From contig NZ_JACIDT010000008.1 of NCBI RefSeq assembly GCF_014196495.1, forward strand, positions 62,001-126,000: a stretch of DNA of 64,000 bases, read 5' to 3'. Position 1 is the first letter of the stretch. Each line of letters begins with the position of its first letter. This DNA comes from Sphingobium jiangsuense. Lineage in GTDB: Bacteria > Pseudomonadota > Alphaproteobacteria > Sphingomonadales > Sphingomonadaceae. The notes under the pieces are model-generated. The model was not told the origin of the DNA and searched no databases. It saw nothing but the letters and a program-made list of their open reading frames with translations. Both the position numbers and the translations under genes were made by a program. This document shows positions 8,431 to 16,967 of the stretch, piece by piece.

Positions 8431-9639
8431 ATGAACAGCATCGACATCGTCGTTCCCGCCGAACAGGAAGGGACCAGGGCCATCGTCCGCAACTGGCTGG
8501 TCGGCATCGGCCAGCGGGTGGAGGAAAACGATCCGCTGGTCGAACTGGAAACCGACAAGGTGACGCAGGAGGTTCCGGCGCCGGCCGGCGGCGTGCTCGC
8601 GGAAATCCTCCTCGATACCGATGCGGAGGCCGCGCCGGGGGCGTTGCTCGGCAGGCTCCGCCTCGCCGGGGAGGAGGAAAGGGTGGAAGAGGAGCCGCAA
8701 ACCGCCGCCGCCCCGGTTGACGAGGCGCCGCCAAAAGCGACGCCCGCTGCACCGGTAACCGGCCTTTCCCCGTCCGTCCGGCGCGCGATCAAGGAATACG
8801 GCATCGATCCGGCCACCATCGCCGGAACCGGAAGGGGCGGCAGGATCACGCGCGCCGATGTCGACCGGGCGGCCGCCCAAGGGGCTCCATCCGCACCGGC
8901 CCCCTCCACAGCGCCGCCGCCCGTCCCTTCCGCGCCCGGCCAGCGCACCGTCATTCCCCACGACCGGATGCGCCTCGCGATCGCGCGGAACATGCTCGAT
9001 TCGGTGACGGCCGCGCCGCATGTGACGGCGGTGTTCGAATGCGACTTCTCGGCGATCATCGCGCACCGCGACACGCACAAGGCGGCTTTCGAGCGGGATG
9101 GGGCGAAGCTGACCTTCACCGCCTATATCGTCGCGGCCAGCGCCGCCGCGATGCGCGCCGCGCCCACCGTCAACAGCCGCTGGCACGACGACCGGCTGGA
9201 GGTTTTCGAGGATATCAACATCGGCATCGGCACGGCATTGGGCGACAAGGGCCTCGTCGTCCCGGTCGTCCCGCGCGTGCAGGATCTCTCGCTGCTCGGC
9301 ATCGCGTCGCGCCTGACCGACCTCACCGCGCGGGCGCGCGGCAATGCGCTCGGCCCGGCCGATGTGCGCGGCGGGACCTTCACCATCTCCAACCATGGCG
9401 TGTCGGGCTCGCTCATCGCGTCGCCCGTCATCATCAACCAGCCGCAATCGGCGATATTGGGCGTGGGCAAGCTGGAAAAGCGCGTGGTCGTGAAGGAAGT
9501 GGACGGCGTGGACGCCATCCAGATCCGCCCGCTATGCTATGTCTCGCTGACGATCGACCATCGCGTGCTCGACGGCCACCAGACCAATGCATGGCTGGGC
9601 CGCTTCGTGGAAACCATCGAAAACTGGCCGCAAGGATAA
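8431..9639 (+). CDS. 2-oxo acid dehydrogenase E2 (acyltransferase)
   Basis: A 402-residue dihydrolipoamide acyltransferase that takes the acyl group from E1 and passes it to CoA. Domains in order are one lipoyl domain (residues 1-80, lipoyl Lys43 in ETDKVTQEV), a Pro/Ala linker, one E3-binding domain (about 112-147), a second linker, and the catalytic domain (about 165-402) with the HxxxDG motif as DHRVLDG. The lipoyl domain starts NSIDIVVPAEQEGTRAIV, unlike the usual MPxLGExxxEG start, which suggests a divergent complex. The ATG has GAAACGGGA upstream and lies 11 bp after E1. An EthD gene follows after 7 bp, the same order seen near 62 kb. Confidence 0.9.
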   Translation: MNSIDIVVPAEQEGTRAIVRNWLVGIGQRVEENDPLVELETDKVTQEVPAPAGGVLAEILLDTDAEAAPGALLGRLRLAGEEERVEEEPQTAAAPVDEAPPKATPAAPVTGLSPSVRRAIKEYGIDPATIAGTGRGGRITRADVDRAAAQGAPSAPAPSTAPPPVPSAPGQRTVIPHDRMRLAIARNMLDSVTAAPHVTAVFECDFSAIIAHRDTHKAAFERDGAKLTFTAYIVAASAAAMRAAPTVNSRWHDDRLEVFEDINIGIGTALGDKGLVVPVVPRVQDLSLLGIASRLTDLTARARGNALGPADVRGGTFTISNHGVSGSLIASPVIINQPQSAILGVGKLEKRVVVKEVDGVDAIQIRPLCYVSLTIDHRVLDGHQTNAWLGRFVETIENWPQG

Positions 9640-9646
9640 CCGCATC

Positions 9647-9949
9647 ATGACCACGAAACTGATCGCCCTTTACAGCAGGCCGGAGGATGAAGCGGCATTC
9701 CTCGACCATTACCGGCAGGTCCACACGCCGCTGGTGCGGAAGGTGCCCGGCCTGCAAAGGCTGGTGGTGAACAGGGTCGAGGGCTCCCCGATGGGCGAAA
9801 CCGACCTGTTCCTGATCGCCGAGCTGCACTTCGCCGACCGCGCCGGCTTCGATGCCGCGATGCGGTCGGAGGAAAATCGCGCCTGTGGGAAGGACCTGAT
9901 GAATTTCGCGAAGGGCCGTGTCACCATCCTCTTCGCCGAAGAGGAATGA
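9647..9949 (+). CDS. EthD-domain protein
   Basis: A 100-residue EthD-family protein (ferredoxin-like alpha/beta barrel, usually a dimer). The features are an N-terminal strand (KLIALYSRPED), the family pattern FLDHYRQVHTPLVRKVPGL, and the C-terminal FAKGRVTILFAE strand. EthD proteins are named from ether-degradation operons, and their biochemical role is mostly unknown. The start at 9647 follows AAGGATAACC and is 7 bp after E2, so it is probably co-translated with the dehydrogenase genes. It might act on a lactone or ring intermediate, but this is speculation. Confidence 0.85.
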   Translation: MTTKLIALYSRPEDEAAFLDHYRQVHTPLVRKVPGLQRLVVNRVEGSPMGETDLFLIAELHFADRAGFDAAMRSEENRACGKDLMNFAKGRVTILFAEEE

Positions 9950-9980
9950 GCGGGACGCCGCTCCATCCCGTTCCGGACGG

Positions 9981-10008
9981 TTGACGCTTGCCTCATTGCT
10001 GTTAGAGC
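9981..10008 (+). promoter_or_regulatory. Promoter candidate for the TetR gene
   Basis: TTGACG at 9981-9986 and TAGAGC at 10003-10008 with a 16-bp spacer, in the 181-bp gap between the EthD and TetR genes. The downstream leader of about 120 bp shows no further clear signal. Weak evidence. Confidence 0.3.
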
Positions 10009-10130
10009 GAACGCCTCGCCGGTTGGCCCTCGCCGATTGGCAAGGAACGGCTACCGAACGCCGTGGGACGCGATGGGGCAGGCGGCCGGTCATGCCGCCT
10101 TCGGTTCGCGGTTGGGAATGGAAAGGCACG

Positions 10131-10721
10131 ATGGCGCGTACTCAGGCGGCGGATTATGAAGAACGGCGCGAAGCCATAGTGGAGCGCGCCGCGGAACTGT
10201 TCGCGCAGCGGGGCTTTCTGGGGGCGTCGGTGTCCGACATCGCGCGGGCCTGCAACACCTCCAAATCCCTGCTCTATCATTATTATCCGTCGAAGGAGGA
10301 CGTGCTCTACGCAGTGATGGCATCGCATATCGACCGGCTGGTCGAGGATGTCGAAAGCGTGGAGAGCGGCCCCGGCGGCGCGGATGAGCGCCTGCGCCGC
10401 CTGCTCCACCTGTTCATGGAACATTATGTGGGGGCGGCCTCGCGCCAGAAGGTGCTGCTTAACGAACTGGACAATCTGCCGGACGACAAGCGGACAAGCA
10501 TCGTCGCCAGACAACGGCGGCTGGTCGATGCGGTGCAGAAGCTGCTGGTCGAGGCCGACCCGTCGCTCGCGGGCGACAAGGGCAGGGCGCGCGCGCGGAC
10601 CATGCTGCTGTTCGGCATGATCAACTGGACCGGCAACTGGTATGACCCCGCAGGCGCGGTCAAGCCCGGAGAGATTGCCGAAATGGCGCTGGAAATGGTG
10701 CTGCGCCCGGTGGGGCGGTAA
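10131..10721 (+). CDS. TetR/AcrR-family regulator, possible PaaR
   Basis: A 196-residue TetR-type repressor. The N-terminal HTH runs REAIVERAAELFAQRG ... VSDIARACNTSKSLLYHYYPSKEDV (about residues 13-60); the rest is a helical ligand-binding domain. GAAAGG precedes the ATG at 10131. It points toward the paa operon and its stop is 1 bp from the paaF stop. TetR-family PaaR proteins that respond to phenylacetyl-CoA are known in other bacteria, and both paa control regions here share GACCGACCG, so it is the best local candidate for a paa repressor. It could equally control the E1/E2/EthD genes upstream. The assignment to paa is inference. Confidence 0.8.
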   Translation: MARTQAADYEERREAIVERAAELFAQRGFLGASVSDIARACNTSKSLLYHYYPSKEDVLYAVMASHIDRLVEDVESVESGPGGADERLRRLLHLFMEHYVGAASRQKVLLNELDNLPDDKRTSIVARQRRLVDAVQKLLVEADPSLAGDKGRARARTMLLFGMINWTGNWYDPAGAVKPGEIAEMALEMVLRPVGR

Positions 10722-10731
10722 ATTATCGCCC
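10713..10731. terminator. Hairpin across the tetR/paaF convergent stops
   Basis: GGGCGGTA-AAT-TATCGCCC, an 8-bp stem with one mismatch, spans both stop codons of the converging genes. It lacks a long T-run, so it is at best a weak bidirectional terminator. Confidence 0.35.
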
Positions 10732-11517
10732 GCGCCAGACCGGCGGACGCTTTTCCCGAAAGGCGGCAATGCCTTCCGCCTTGTCCGCGCTGCCGAGCAG
10801 GGCGATGAAGCGCTCCCGCTCCGCCCGCAAATGGGCGGCTTCGTCCAGCAGCGCGACATCGCGAATGCTGGCCTTGGCCGCCCGCAACGCCAGCGGCGGC
10901 CGGGCCGCAATGCCGCCCGCCAGCGTCAGCGCGGCGTCCAGCGCCCGGCCCTGTTCCACCACATCGGCGATCAATCCCGCGCCCTGCGCCTCGGCAGCGG
11001 AGAGCGGCTGGCCGGTCAGCACCATCTTCATCGCGCGCGCGCGGCCGACGAGGCGTGGCAGCGTCACGGTGCCGCCCGCGCCGGGGATGATGCCGAGGCC
11101 GGTTTCCGGCTGGCCGATCCTCGCGCCGGCGCCCGCCACCACGATGTCGGCGCACATCATCAGTTCGGCCCCGGCGCCCAGGCACCATCCTTCCACCGCC
11201 GCGATCAGCGGCTTGGGAAAGGCGCGGATCGCTGCCCATGCCCAGAAACGCGGCGAATCCACCGGATCGTCCGGACTGCCCGACGCCAGTTCGTCGATAT
11301 CCGCGCCCGCCGCGAACAGCCTGTCGGTGCCGGTCAGGACGACGCAGCGGACGGCCTCGTCCCCCTCCGCCCGCGACAGCGCGTCGGCAATGTCCCGCAG
11401 CAGCGGCGTCGCCAGCGCGTTGCGCCGCTCCGGCCGGTTGAGGCGGAGGAGAAGCACGCCGTCCGCAGGCGTTTCCCGCAGTAGCACGGAGGTCTGCACG
11501 GACGACTGCTCAGGCAT
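10723..11517 (-). CDS. paaF: Enoyl-CoA hydratase, 2,3-dehydroadipyl-CoA hydratase type
   Basis: A 264-residue crotonase-family protein, assigned as PaaF, which hydrates 2,3-dehydroadipyl-CoA to 3-hydroxyadipyl-CoA. The oxyanion/active-site segments are FAAGADIDEL, GWCLGAGAELMMCADI (first catalytic Glu) and GQPETGLGIIPGAGGT (second Glu). It is the last gene of the minus-strand paaABCDEF run and overlaps paaE by 8 bp, which indicates coupling. Its product is the substrate of PaaH, encoded upstream in the same cluster. Crotonase specificity is hard to read from sequence; both glutamates and the context favour a hydratase, while the paralogue at 18.5 kb has the isomerase-type Asp. Confidence 0.85.
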   Translation of the reverse strand: MPEQSSVQTSVLLRETPADGVLLLRLNRPERRNALATPLLRDIADALSRAEGDEAVRCVVLTGTDRLFAAGADIDELASGSPDDPVDSPRFWAWAAIRAFPKPLIAAVEGWCLGAGAELMMCADIVVAGAGARIGQPETGLGIIPGAGGTVTLPRLVGRARAMKMVLTGQPLSAAEAQGAGLIADVVEQGRALDAALTLAGGIAARPPLALRAAKASIRDVALLDEAAHLRAERERFIALLGSADKAEGIAAFREKRPPVWRGR

Positions 11518-12586
11518 CGAAATCCAGTTCCACCTCGTCGGACAGCGGCACGGCCTGACAGGTGAGGATATAGCCCCGCGCGACCTCCTCGGCGGACAGG
11601 CCGTAATTCTGGATCATCGTCACTTCCCCGCGCACGACCTTGGCCCGGCAGGTGGCGCAGACGCCCGCCTTGCAGGCGAAGGGCGCGGGCAGCCCGGCCG
11701 CGCGGGCGTTTTCGAGGATCGATCCCTTGGCGGAATCGAAGGCTATGGTGCGGCGGCGGCCGTCGATGGCGATCCGCACCGGCTTGCCCTCGGCCTTGCG
11801 CTCCAGTTCGCGCGCGGCGGCCAGCTGGGCCTCGCTCATCGCGCCGACGGTGAAGCGCTCGATCAATATGCGCTCGTGCGGCACGCCCGCGCCGGTCAGC
11901 CCGGCCTCCACCGCGTCCATCATCGGGCCGGGGCCGCAGACGAAGGCCGCGTCGATCTCCGCCGGATCGACCAGCGTTCCCAACAGGGCCGCGATCTTGT
12001 CGCTGTCCAGACGGCCGTTAAGCAGCTCGAAATCGCCTTCCTCCTCTTCGAGGAAATGGTGGATTTGCAGGCGCCCCATGAACCTGTCCTTCAGCGCGGC
12101 GATCTCTTCCAGAAACATGATGCCGGACGTGGCGCGATTGCCGTAGAACAGGATGAAGCGGCTTTCCGGCTCCACCGCCAGCGCCGTCTTCATCAGCGAC
12201 AGGACCGGCGTGATCCCCGATCCGCCGGCGAACCCGGCATAGGTACGCGCCTGCGCGGGGTCGAACGACCAGGTGAAGCTGCCATGCGGGGGCATCACGT
12301 CGATGAACTGCCCGGCGGCGATCCAGCTGTTCGCCCAGCCGGAAAACACGCCGTTGGGGACCTGCTTGATCGCGACGCGCAGCTCGCCTTCATGGGGCGC
12401 CGCGCAGATCGAATAGGTGCGGCGCACCTCCTCGCCGCCGATCTCCGCGCGCAGCGTCAGATGCTGGCCGGGCGCGAAGCGATAGGCCTCCGCCAGCGCA
12501 TCGGGAACGGCGAAGCGCAGCGACACCGCATCGGCGATCTCGCGCCGGACCTCGGCGATCTGGAGGGAATGAAAACCGGTGGACAT
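11510..12586 (-). CDS. paaE: Phenylacetyl-CoA epoxidase reductase subunit
   Basis: A 358-residue NAD(P)H-dependent reductase that feeds electrons to the PaaABC epoxidase. The N-terminal FAD domain has RRTYSICAAP and the NAD(P)-binding part has GFAGGSGITPVLSLMK and VCGPGPMMDAV. The C-terminal plant-type [2Fe-2S] ferredoxin domain has CKAGVCATCRAKV plus a later Cys in ILTCQA. Length matches PaaE (about 356). The start at 12586 gives MSTGFHSLQIAEV; longer in-frame extensions lack PaaE similarity. It sits between paaD and paaF in the usual gene order. Confidence 0.95.
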   Translation of the reverse strand: MSTGFHSLQIAEVRREIADAVSLRFAVPDALAEAYRFAPGQHLTLRAEIGGEEVRRTYSICAAPHEGELRVAIKQVPNGVFSGWANSWIAAGQFIDVMPPHGSFTWSFDPAQARTYAGFAGGSGITPVLSLMKTALAVEPESRFILFYGNRATSGIMFLEEIAALKDRFMGRLQIHHFLEEEEGDFELLNGRLDSDKIAALLGTLVDPAEIDAAFVCGPGPMMDAVEAGLTGAGVPHERILIERFTVGAMSEAQLAAARELERKAEGKPVRIAIDGRRRTIAFDSAKGSILENARAAGLPAPFACKAGVCATCRAKVVRGEVTMIQNYGLSAEEVARGYILTCQAVPLSDEVELDFDA

Positions 12587-12633
12587 GGTCTTTCTCGATT
12601 TCCTTGTTTCATGACGGGGCGGGAGCGCGCCCG

Positions 12634-13143
12634 TCAGTGGCATTTGAACCGGTCGAACGGTTCCGCGCAGTTCCTGCACCGCCAGAGCGCCTTGCAGGGG
12701 GTGGACCCGAAACGGCTGACCTCGACGGTATCGGCGGAGCCGCAGCGGGGGCATTCCACGACATCCCGCCCCCGCAGCGACCGGGCGGCCGCGCCTTTGG
12801 GCGGCGGGGCGATGCCATAGGCGCGCAGCTTCTCGCGGCCCGCCTCATCGATCATGTCGGTGCTCCACGGCGGGGACAGCACCGTTTCCAGCGCCACCTC
12901 GCGAAAGCCCGCGGCGTCCAGCGCCTCGCGCACCGATCGTTCGATCACCTGCGTGGCCGGGCAGCCGGTATAGGTCGGCGTGATGCGGACGGTCACCGCG
13001 CCGCTTCCTTCATCCGCGACGATGCCGCGCACTATGCCCAGCTCCGTGACCGAGACGACCGGGATTTCGGGATCCGGAACGGTGTCGAGCACGGCGGCTA
13101 TGCGCCCGGCGAGCTGTCGATCGATGGCTGGGGCGATATCCAT
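12634..13143 (-). CDS. paaD: PaaD, epoxidase maturation protein
   Basis: A 169-residue protein with an N-terminal MIP18/DUF59 domain (VPDPEIPVVSVTELGIVR, TYTGCPATQVI) and a C-terminal zinc-ribbon-like end with CPRCGS and CRNC. It is needed for an active PaaABCE complex and is thought to help iron-sulfur or metal-centre assembly. The start is taken at 13143 (MDIAPAIDRQ); an upstream non-ATG start at 13170 would overlap paaC more and is less likely. It lies 13 bp after paaC and 47 bp before paaE. Confidence 0.93.
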   Translation of the reverse strand: MDIAPAIDRQLAGRIAAVLDTVPDPEIPVVSVTELGIVRGIVADEGSGAVTVRITPTYTGCPATQVIERSVREALDAAGFREVALETVLSPPWSTDMIDEAGREKLRAYGIAPPPKGAAARSLRGRDVVECPRCGSADTVEVSRFGSTPCKALWRCRNCAEPFDRFKCH

Positions 13144-13156
13144 GGCCTGATGTCGC

Positions 13157-13909
13157 CTACCAGCGGGCACCCGGATGGGCGCGCGGCAGCACCTGCATTT
13201 CGGCGAGCAGCCGCGACAGATGCTCGCTGTGGCGGCCGGTGCGTCCGCCGGTGACCTGCCAGGGCAGGCCCGGCATGGAAAGCGTGGCCTGCCGCAGCAC
13301 CTGCTCGACCCGGCCCTGCACGAGCGGGCGCAGCGCCGCCTTGTCCGCCGCTATGCCCGCCGCCGCCAGCGCCCGCTCGCCATCGTCCATGGCGAACAGA
13401 TCGTCGAGGAACCGCCAGCAATCGTCCAGCCCCTCGATCATGCGGCCTCGGCTTTCCGCCGTGCCGTCGCCGAGGCGGACCACCCAGTCGGCGGCGAGGT
13501 CCGCATGATAGCGCACCTCCTTCACCGCCTTGGCCGCGATCTCCGCTATCCGGCCATCGGCCGAGGAACAGAGCCGGTCCAGCAGTGCGAGCTGATAGCT
13601 GGAAAACAGGAACTGGCGCGCCATGGTCCGGGCGAAATCGCCATTGGGCTGCTCCACCAGCAGGCAGTTGCGGAAATCCTCCGCATCGCGGTGGAAGGCC
13701 AGCGCGTCGGCATCGCGGCCCCCGCTCTCGACTTCGCCGGCATAGCCCAGGAACAGCGTCGCCTGACCGATCAGGTCGAGCGCGAGGTTGGACAGGCTGA
13801 GGTCGACCTCGATGGTCGGCGCATGGCCGCACCATTCGCACAGCCGCTGGCCGAGAATCAGGCTGTCGTCGCCCAGCCGCAGCAGATATTGGAAAAGAAG
13901 GTCGTTCAT
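13157..13909 (-). CDS. paaC: Phenylacetyl-CoA epoxidase structural subunit
   Basis: A 250-residue ferritin-fold subunit that pairs with PaaA but lacks a full diiron site. It begins MNDLLFQYLLRLGDDSLILGQR and contains the family stretch CGHAPTIEVDLSLSNLALDLIGQA and the KAVKEVRYHADLAADWVVRLGDG segment. Length fits the family (about 248). The start at 13909 is 8 bp after the paaB stop. It works in the cytosol as part of PaaABCE, which epoxidises the ring of phenylacetyl-CoA. Confidence 0.95.
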   Translation of the reverse strand: MNDLLFQYLLRLGDDSLILGQRLCEWCGHAPTIEVDLSLSNLALDLIGQATLFLGYAGEVESGGRDADALAFHRDAEDFRNCLLVEQPNGDFARTMARQFLFSSYQLALLDRLCSSADGRIAEIAAKAVKEVRYHADLAADWVVRLGDGTAESRGRMIEGLDDCWRFLDDLFAMDDGERALAAAGIAADKAALRPLVQGRVEQVLRQATLSMPGLPWQVTGGRTGRHSEHLSRLLAEMQVLPRAHPGARW

Positions 13910-13917
13910 GTCCCCGC

Positions 13918-14202
13918 TCACATATGCTTCACGGCGTCGGGCAGGTCGTAGAAGGTCGGATGCCGGTAGACCTTGCTCGCCGCCGGTTCGAACAGCTCGC
14001 CCGCCTGATCCGGGTCGGAGGCGACGATATCGGCGGACCGCACCACCCACAGGCTGACGCCTTCCATGCGGCGGGTATAGGTGTCGCGCGCATGGCGCAG
14101 CGCCAGTTCCGCGTCGGGGGCGTGCACCGATCCCGCATGGCGATGCTCCAGCCCGCCGCGCGCGCGGACGAACACTTCCCACAAAGGCCAATCCTTGCTC
14201 AT
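13918..14202 (-). CDS. paaB: Phenylacetyl-CoA epoxidase subunit B
   Basis: A 94-residue PaaB, a small subunit of the epoxidase complex thought to bridge or stabilise it. It shows the family start WPLWEVFVRARGGLEHRHAGS and the segment LALRHARDTYTRR...SLWVVRS. AGAAGGA lies 7 bp before the ATG at 14202; another ATG two codons upstream is too close to that site. Length matches E. coli PaaB (95). Confidence 0.95.
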   Translation of the reverse strand: MSKDWPLWEVFVRARGGLEHRHAGSVHAPDAELALRHARDTYTRRMEGVSLWVVRSADIVASDPDQAGELFEPAASKVYRHPTFYDLPDAVKHM

Positions 14203-14222
14203 CTGCATTCCTTCTTGTGCTG

Positions 14223-15221
14223 TCACGCGGCGGCGGCGCGGCGGGCGGCCTGCCTGGCCTCCCACGCGGCGGCCGCCTCGCGGACCCATGCGCCTTCGTC
14301 CCACGCGGCGCGGCGCGCCTTCATCCGTTCCCGCGCGACCGGCCCCTCGCCGCGAACCACGGCGTAGAATTCGTTCCAGTCGATCGCGCCGAAATCATAA
14401 TGGCCGCGCTCCTCGTTCCATTGGAGGTCCGGGTCCGGCACGGTGATGCCAAGCAGTTCCGCCTGCGGCACGGTCGCGTCGACGAATTTCTGGCGAAGCT
14501 CGTCATTGGTCTCGCGCTTGATGCGCCAGCGGATCGACTGCGCGCTGTTGGGCGAATTGTCGTCGGGCGGGCCGAACATCATCAGGCTGGGCCACCACCA
14601 GCGGTTCATCGCGTCCTGCACCATCGCCCGCTGCTCCGGCGTGCCCTTCATCATTTCCAGCAGCAGGTCGTAGCCCTGGCGCTGGTGGAAGCTCTCCTCC
14701 TTGCAGACGCGCACCATGGCGCGCGCATAGGGGCCGTAGCTGGTGCGTTGCAGCGGCACCTGGTTCATGATCGCGGCGCCGTCGACCAGCCAGCCGATCG
14801 CGCCGATATCCGCCCAGTTGAGCGTCGGATAGTTGAAGATGGTGCTGTACTTGGCCTTGCCCGCGTGCAGCGCCTCGATCATCTGCTCCCGGCTGGTGCC
14901 CAGCGTCTCGGCGGCGCAATAGAGGTAGAGGCCGTGGCCGCCCTCATCCTGTATCTTGGCGAGCAGGATCGCCTTGCGCTTCAGGCTCGGCGCGCGGGTC
15001 AGCCAATTGCCTTCGGGCAGCATGCCGACGATCTCGCTGTGCGCATGCTGGCTGATCTGCCGCGTCAGGGTGCGGCGATAGGCTTCCGGCATCCAGTCCT
15101 TCGGCTCGATGAACTCGTCATTGGCGACGCGCGCCTCGAAGGCGGCGAGCAGCGCGGGGTCCTCGACGGCCGCCGGGGCGGCGGCGCTTCCGGCGGTCTT
15201 GTCCAGCTCGGTGGTGTACAT
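14223..15221 (-). CDS. paaA: Phenylacetyl-CoA epoxidase catalytic subunit
   Basis: A 332-residue catalytic subunit with a diiron centre that forms the 1,2-epoxide of phenylacetyl-CoA with O2. Iron-ligand motifs are visible as EGGH (93-96) and KEESFHQ (174-180), together with [20 protein letters not shown]. The start at 15221 (MYTTELDK) has AGGGAG 7 bp upstream, while an earlier in-frame codon at 15242 would run into the operator region. It is the first gene of paaABCDEF, 89 bp from the paaJ end, with an operator candidate in between. Confidence 0.96.
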   Translation of the reverse strand: MYTTELDKTAGSAAAPAAVEDPALLAAFEARVANDEFIEPKDWMPEAYRRTLTRQISQHAHSEIVGMLPEGNWLTRAPSLKRKAILLAKIQDEGGHGLYLYCAAETLGTSREQMIEALHAGKAKYSTIFNYPTLNWADIGAIGWLVDGAAIMNQVPLQRTSYGPYARAMVRVCKEESFHQRQGYDLLLEMMKGTPEQRAMVQDAMNRWWWPSLMMFGPPDDNSPNSAQSIRWRIKRETNDELRQKFVDATVPQAELLGITVPDPDLQWNEERGHYDFGAIDWNEFYAVVRGEGPVARERMKARRAAWDEGAWVREAAAAWEARQAARRAAAA

Positions 15222-15249
15222 GGCTTCACTCCCTGAAGGCATGGATACA

Positions 15250-15275
15250 ATTAAACGAACGGTCGGTCAACTAAT
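15250..15275. promoter_or_regulatory. Operator candidate before paaA
   Basis: A 26-bp imperfect palindrome with ATTA ends and inner half-sites GA-N-CG. Read on the minus strand, it contains GACCGACCG at 15268-15260, the same 9-mer found between paaH and paaG. It is placed 29-54 bp upstream of the paaA start, a normal repressor position. The likely ligand is a TetR-type PaaR. Confidence 0.5.
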
Positions 15276-15310
15276 TTTTCCGGCCGTGCGGAGGAGGCGA
15301 GGGGCTTCGG

Positions 15311-16510
15311 TCAAACCCGCTCGATCGCCAGCGCGATGCCCTGGCCGACGCCGATGCACATGGTGCACAGCGCCCTGCGCGCGCCGGATCGGATCAGCTC
15401 CTCGGCGGCGGTCAACACCAGCCGCGTGCCCGACATGCCGAGCGGATGGCCCAGCGCGATCGCGCCGCCATTGGGGTTCACATGCGCGGCATCATCGGGC
15501 AGGCCGAGCTGGCGCAGCACCGCCAGGCCCTGGCTCGCAAAGGCCTCGTTCAACTCGATCACGTCCATGTCGCCGATGCCCAGCCCCAGCCGTTCCAGCA
15601 GCGCGCGGCTGGCCGGGGCGGGGCCGATGCCCATGATGCGCGGCGGCACGCCCGCGACCGCCGCGCCCAATATCCGCGCGCGGGGCGTCAGCCCATATGT
15701 CTCCACCGCGTCCCTGCCGGCGACGATGACCGCCGCCGCGCCGTCATTGACGCCGCTGGCATTGCCCGCGGTGATCGTGCCGTCAGGCCGGACGATCGGC
15801 TTCAGCTTCGCCAGTGCTTCCGCCGTCGTCTCGCGCGGATGCTCGTCGCGATCGACGACGAGCGGATCGCCCTTCCGCTGCGGGATCGTCACCGGCACGA
15901 TCTCGGCGGCGAAACGGCCGCCGGCCTGCGCGGCGGCGGCGCGCTGCTGGCTGCGGGCGGCGAACCGGTCCTGATCCTCGCGGCCGATCCCGAAATCCTG
16001 CGCCACATTCTCGGCGGTTTCCGGCATCGAATCGATGCCGAATTCGCTCTTCAGCAGGCTGTTGACGAATCGCCAGCCGATGGTCGTGTCATAGACGGCG
16101 TTGCTGCGCGAAAAGGCGCTTTCCGCCTTGGGCATGACGAAGGGCGCCCGGCTCATGCTCTCGACCCCGCCGGCGATGATCAGATCCGCCTCGCCCGCCT
16201 TGATCGCGCGCCCGGCATAGGCGATGGCGTCCATGCCCGACCCGCACAGCCGGTTGATCGTCGTGCCGGGCGCGCTTTCGCCCAGCCCGGCCAGCAAAGC
16301 GGCCATGCGCGCGACATTGCGGTTGTCCTCGCCCGCCTGATTGGCGCAGCCCATCAGGATATCGTCGATATGGCCGACGATCGCGGGGTTGCGGTCCTTC
16401 AGCGCGCGCAGGGGAACCGCGCCCAGATCGTCGGCGCGCACCGCCGCCAGCGCACCGCCATAGCGGCCGATCGCCGTGCGGACGCCGTCGCAGATAAAGG
16501 CTTCAGCCAT
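15311..16510 (-). CDS. paaJ: 3-oxoadipyl-CoA / 3-oxo-5,6-dehydrosuberyl-CoA thiolase
   Basis: A 399-residue thiolase. It cleaves 3-oxoadipyl-CoA to succinyl-CoA and acetyl-CoA and also the C8 ring-opened intermediate of the paa pathway. The nucleophile Cys is in NRLCGSGMDA, the His in GHPLGMSG and the second Cys in [17 protein letters not shown] is typical of PcaF/PaaJ. AGGAG lies 8 bp before the ATG at 16510. It overlaps paaI by 8 bp. A close paralogue is at 41920-43119 in the catechol operon. Confidence 0.94.
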   Translation of the reverse strand: MAEAFICDGVRTAIGRYGGALAAVRADDLGAVPLRALKDRNPAIVGHIDDILMGCANQAGEDNRNVARMAALLAGLGESAPGTTINRLCGSGMDAIAYAGRAIKAGEADLIIAGGVESMSRAPFVMPKAESAFSRSNAVYDTTIGWRFVNSLLKSEFGIDSMPETAENVAQDFGIGREDQDRFAARSQQRAAAAQAGGRFAAEIVPVTIPQRKGDPLVVDRDEHPRETTAEALAKLKPIVRPDGTITAGNASGVNDGAAAVIVAGRDAVETYGLTPRARILGAAVAGVPPRIMGIGPAPASRALLERLGLGIGDMDVIELNEAFASQGLAVLRQLGLPDDAAHVNPNGGAIALGHPLGMSGTRLVLTAAEELIRSGARRALCTMCIGVGQGIALAIERV

Positions 16511-16967
16511 TTTCATTCTCCTGAGTGTCGATATCGATGATGGGCCCGCCAATGATGCGCGATTGCCCCTGAAACTGGGCGATGGCGGTGCCGTCCGCCT
16601 TGTGGATGAGGACGGAATAGGCGCCGCTGCGCCCGGCGGAGGCCTCTTCCCGCGCTTCGGCGATGATCGTGTCGCCGACGCGGGCCGGGGCGAGGAAGAG
16701 GATCGAGGCGCTCGCGGCCACCGAGGTCCGGTTGCGCGAATTGCAGGCATAGGCGAACGCCGTATCCGCGAGCGCGAACAGCATGCCGCCATGCGCGGTG
16801 CCGTGGCCGTTGGCCATGTCCGCGCGCAACGTCATGCCGATCCGCGCATAGCCGACCCGCGCCTCCTCGATCCTGATGCCCCATGCGGGGCCGGTGCCCT
16901 CGCTCGCCAGCATATGATCGGCGATCCGCCGGGCGAGGCTGTCGGGATCGGGCGTCTTCATTGCCAT
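16503..16967 (-). CDS. paaI: Hydroxyphenylacetyl-CoA thioesterase
   Basis: A 154-residue hotdog-fold thioesterase of the PaaI subfamily. It is thought to release CoA from stalled or dead-end intermediates of the pathway. The HGTAHGGMLFALADTAFAYACN segment carries the active-site HGG and Asp. The start may be at 16967 (MAMKTPD) or 16961 (MKTPD); the first is nearer an AAGG site. It overlaps paaH by about 10 bp and paaJ by 8 bp, so all three are translationally coupled. Confidence 0.92.
   Translation of the reverse strand: MAMKTPDPDSLARRIADHMLASEGTGPAWGIRIEEARVGYARIGMTLRADMANGHGTAHGGMLFALADTAFAYACNSRNRTSVAASASILFLAPARVGDTIIAEAREEASAGRSGAYSVLIHKADGTAIAQFQGQSRIIGGPIIDIDTQENENG

Noticed and set aside
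6098..8752. A minus-strand frame of nearly 900 codons opposite the E1 gene
   Set aside because: Antisense artefact of GC-rich coding; E1 carries clear thiamine-binding and beta-subunit motifs.
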